A stretch of DNA of 64,000 bases from the NCBI RefSeq assembly GCF_900230225.1, contig NZ_OCNH01000001.1, positions 1,674,001-1,738,000 on the forward strand, read 5' to 3'. The translations under genes were made by a program, and so were the position numbers. Positions within the stretch are counted from its first letter, which is position 1. Every line of letters starts with the position of its first letter. Under the pieces are notes generated by a model that had not been told where the DNA came from, did not search any database, and saw only the letters and a program-made list of their open reading frames with translations. The DNA comes from Spirosoma fluviale. Its GTDB lineage: Bacteria; Bacteroidota; Bacteroidia; Cytophagales; Spirosomataceae. Of the stretch, positions 61,989 to 64,000 are shown in pieces.

Positions 61989-63049
61989 AAAAGGTACAAC
62001 ATCATAGCTTTTTTAAGCCAAACCCATTTGGACATGGAGGAGAAAGACGAACAACTCAAATTATTGAACATTATAAAGAAAATGGATTTGAAATTGAAAG
62101 TGTATTACTAAAGCCGTCATACCATTTTAAGTTACAGTATTTTTTAAAGTCATTCTTGCTTATCAAAAACGCCTATGGCTTATTTAGGTGGAGTTCTGCG
62201 AGGAATTTCTTTACATGGTGGAAATATTTATATCTGATTTACCCCTCTCTTGAAAAGTCTTTTAGTACAGGCACAGAGCTATTTATTTGGGAAAGCACAA
62301 GTGATTTTTTTTATTTTTTACCCTACTTTGCAAAAAAAATGGGCAAAAAAGTACATGCATATCCTCATAACATTGAAAGTCTGGTAAAAGGACATAAGTC
62401 AACTATTACAGCTAAGAACGCTCCAAATGGTTATCTTTTCGAAATTAATACTTACAAAATATGTGATAAATTATTTAGTATTTCTATATTCGATCATCAA
62501 CTCTTTTTATTGTTTAATATAAACTCAGAGTTTTTCCCTTATCACCCGCCAAAAGAACTGAAACTTTATTTGAACTCTATTAAAAAACTACGTAAAAACC
62601 TTCCAGAGAAGAACAGTAAAATTAAACATTATTTAATAGCGGGTACTGTGCATAACCATCCTACAAAATTGGGTATGGAAATGCTAATAAACTGGCTCAT
62701 AAATAATCCACAACATAATTGTAAATTTACAGTTGCAGGATATGGAACAGAAATGTTTAAAAATGTCATTAAAAATGACAATATCGAAGTACTTGGAACA
62801 TTGAGTCATGAAGAGATGGAAAATACAATGATCCACTGCGATGCTTTGCTTGTAAATCACATACCAACGACTGGGATATTGACACGCGTAATAGAATTTA
62901 ATACAGCTGGAATTCCTGTCGTTATTAATAATGAAGCTGCATATAGTTTTTTGGGGATGAGTGGAATCCATGTTTTTACGGCCTTTGAGTCAATTACAGA
63001 CTTGCAAATTAGTCACTTTAACAAACTACAAGAAAATAAAGTATTATGA
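61985..63049 (+). CDS. GT-B glycosyltransferase-like protein
   Basis: The 354-residue protein resembles a GT-B enzyme: an N-terminal KPNPFGHGGERRTTQIIEHYKENGFEI start with the Gly-rich loop of family 1/4 enzymes and a C-terminal half with KHYLIAGTVHNHPTKLGMEMLINWLI, FTVAGYGTEMFKNVI, and HCDALLVNHIPTTGILTRVIEFNTAGIPVVINNEA, the latter at the donor-binding position. The usual E-x7-E pair is not complete. It overlaps the GT2 gene by 4 bases (ATGA), so both likely belong to one pathway. Moderate confidence. Confidence 0.75.
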   Translation: MKKVQHHSFFKPNPFGHGGERRTTQIIEHYKENGFEIESVLLKPSYHFKLQYFLKSFLLIKNAYGLFRWSSARNFFTWWKYLYLIYPSLEKSFSTGTELFIWESTSDFFYFLPYFAKKMGKKVHAYPHNIESLVKGHKSTITAKNAPNGYLFEINTYKICDKLFSISIFDHQLFLLFNINSEFFPYHPPKELKLYLNSIKKLRKNLPEKNSKIKHYLIAGTVHNHPTKLGMEMLINWLINNPQHNCKFTVAGYGTEMFKNVIKNDNIEVLGTLSHEEMENTMIHCDALLVNHIPTTGILTRVIEFNTAGIPVVINNEAAYSFLGMSGIHVFTAFESITDLQISHFNKLQENKVL

Positions 63050-63597
63050 CCTCCTACTCTGCAATGAAATACTGTGCTTTTACGTGATATAATGGTAAAA
63101 ATGGGTTCTGTAGTTCATCATACATATTTATGGCTTTAATCATTGTCTTTTACATCCTGTCCAAACTTTGATCCATCAGAAACCACCATAGTTTTTTATG
63201 TATAATTCAAAAATTAAGATCATTTAATAGAAATGTAGATCATTTCAGGATTATTATTGCCAACAAGTAGAATCTTTTTCCATGTAAAGTTTTCTAAACT
63301 ACTTACAATTCCTGATTATGCAACTGATAATTTCCACATATTTGACTTGGTTTATCGTTTGTTGTACGAATGAACTTATATTACTGACAAATAAAAATGC
63401 AAGTATGTACTACCTGTTTTCACTACTAAAGTTTACACCAATGTAAAATATTATTGTAGCAAGCATTATGAAAGCCATCTTCTTTTTTACAGATTAGTTT
63501 TGCGATTGCTATGTATCATTTCGCTTTACTATGAACTGAGTTTTCTGTAAGTAGATTCAATGGTAGAGTTAGTTAATAAATTCTACATGTCTTAAAT
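63050..63597. other. AT-rich intergenic region
   Basis: These 548 bases hold no convincing gene on either strand and no strong hairpin. Short frames near the start do not match any family. It separates two glycosyltransferase blocks and may be decayed or regulatory sequence. Confidence 0.45.
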
Positions 63598-64000
63598 ATG
63601 CCTAAACTCTCCATCATAACAATTAACCTAAATAATGCATTAGGGCTACAAAAAACAATAAGGAGTGTGCTTAGTCAGACCTTCCAAGATTTTGAATACA
63701 TTATAATAGATGGTGGCTCAAGGGATGGCAGTGTAGAAATAATAAAGCAATTTGAAGATAAAATTACCTATTGGATAAGCGAGCCAGACGCAGGTATTTA
63801 TGCCGCTATGAACAAAGGAATAAAAGCTTCAAACGGAGAATACTGTCAATTTTTAAACTCTGGAGACTGTCTTGTCCAAGCAGATGTAACTGAAAAGATG
63901 CTTTACGAGATGCCAGAAACAAGCATATTGATAGGAAATATGTTAAAAGTATTGCCAACTGGAAAAATAATAACTGATAAAGGTATTAGAAATGAACAAC
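63598..64000 (+). CDS. family 2 glycosyltransferase, partial at right edge
   Basis: The ATG at 63598 opens a frame that runs to the window end, 134 codons. It begins PKLSIITINLNNALGLQKTI and continues with SVLSQTFQDFEYIIIDGGSRDGSVEIIK and WISEPDAGIYAAMNKGIKASNGEYCQFLNSGDCL, the GT2 pattern of the WcaA-like branch (compare the gene at 53669, which shares EPDxGIYxAMNKGI). The metal-binding position reads NSGD rather than DxD. It is the last visible gene of the cluster and is cut by the edge. Confidence 0.88.
   Translation, partial: MPKLSIITINLNNALGLQKTIRSVLSQTFQDFEYIIIDGGSRDGSVEIIKQFEDKITYWISEPDAGIYAAMNKGIKASNGEYCQFLNSGDCLVQADVTEKMLYEMPETSILIGNMLKVLPTGKIITDKGIRNEQ

Overview
The window looks like a chromosome segment of a Bacteroidota bacterium, most likely order Cytophagales (Spirosoma-like). 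This is inferred from the gene content: SIMPL-domain, GH3-family, TrhO, deoxynucleoside kinase and LysE genes, a Wza/Wzc plus Wzm/Wzt polysaccharide locus, frequent weak ribosome binding sites, and -33/-7-type promoter candidates. I see no rRNA, convincing tRNA or CRISPR array.

Region 1 (1 to about 23 kb) is the end of a prophage or prophage-derived element. The left 4.4 kb holds rightward late genes: a membrane-anchored coiled-coil protein, a CHAP-domain cell-wall hydrolase, two proteins with Sec signal peptides (one with a duplicated domain) and a glycosyltransferase-like protein. From 21.7 back to 13.6 kb runs a leftward early operon: Cro-like and excisionase-like regulators, a Rad52-like annealing protein, a replication initiator containing an iteron-like array, DnaB helicase, a frameshifted MazG-like protein, a RuvC-like nuclease and a small lipoprotein. 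A divergent CI/LexA-type repressor (21.8 to 22.6 kb) faces this operon across shared palindromic operators. Between the converging late and early operons lies a 9-kb cargo block (4.4 to 13.6 kb): a leucine-rich-repeat protein, a type I restriction-modification operon (hsdM, hsdS, an unknown gene, hsdR) whose HsdS carries two almost identical target-recognition domains, and an AT-rich pair encoding a serine hydrolase and a Cys-rich protein. No integrase is visible, so the element may extend left of the window.

Region 2 (23 to 37 kb) is ordinary chromosome: SIMPL protein, CDF metal transporter, NUDIX hydrolase, LysE exporter, GH3-family protein, SurE, an AraC regulator divergent from a PhyH-type dioxygenase, two glycosyltransferase-like genes, TrhO, a deoxynucleoside kinase, an MFS transporter and a secreted protein. 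Several intergenic spaces carry long hairpins or dispersed repeats.

Region 3 (38 to 64 kb, open at the right edge) is a surface-polysaccharide cluster on the plus strand. Wza-like and Wzc-like proteins come first, then a UDP-HexNAc dehydrogenase, a monotopic sugar-1-phosphate transferase, an aminotransferase, an acetyltransferase and an oxidoreductase. These enzymes predict synthesis of a UDP-diacetamido-uronic acid (UDP-GlcNAc3NAcA type). The Wzm/Wzt ABC exporter follows. From about 47.45 kb the DNA becomes clearly AT-rich and holds variable genes: large membrane proteins, two methyltransferases, a FkbM-like protein, several glycosyltransferases and a Gfo/Idh/MocA-SDR fusion. A decayed IS630-type transposase sits in the middle. 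This part looks like a horizontally assembled serotype-determining block.
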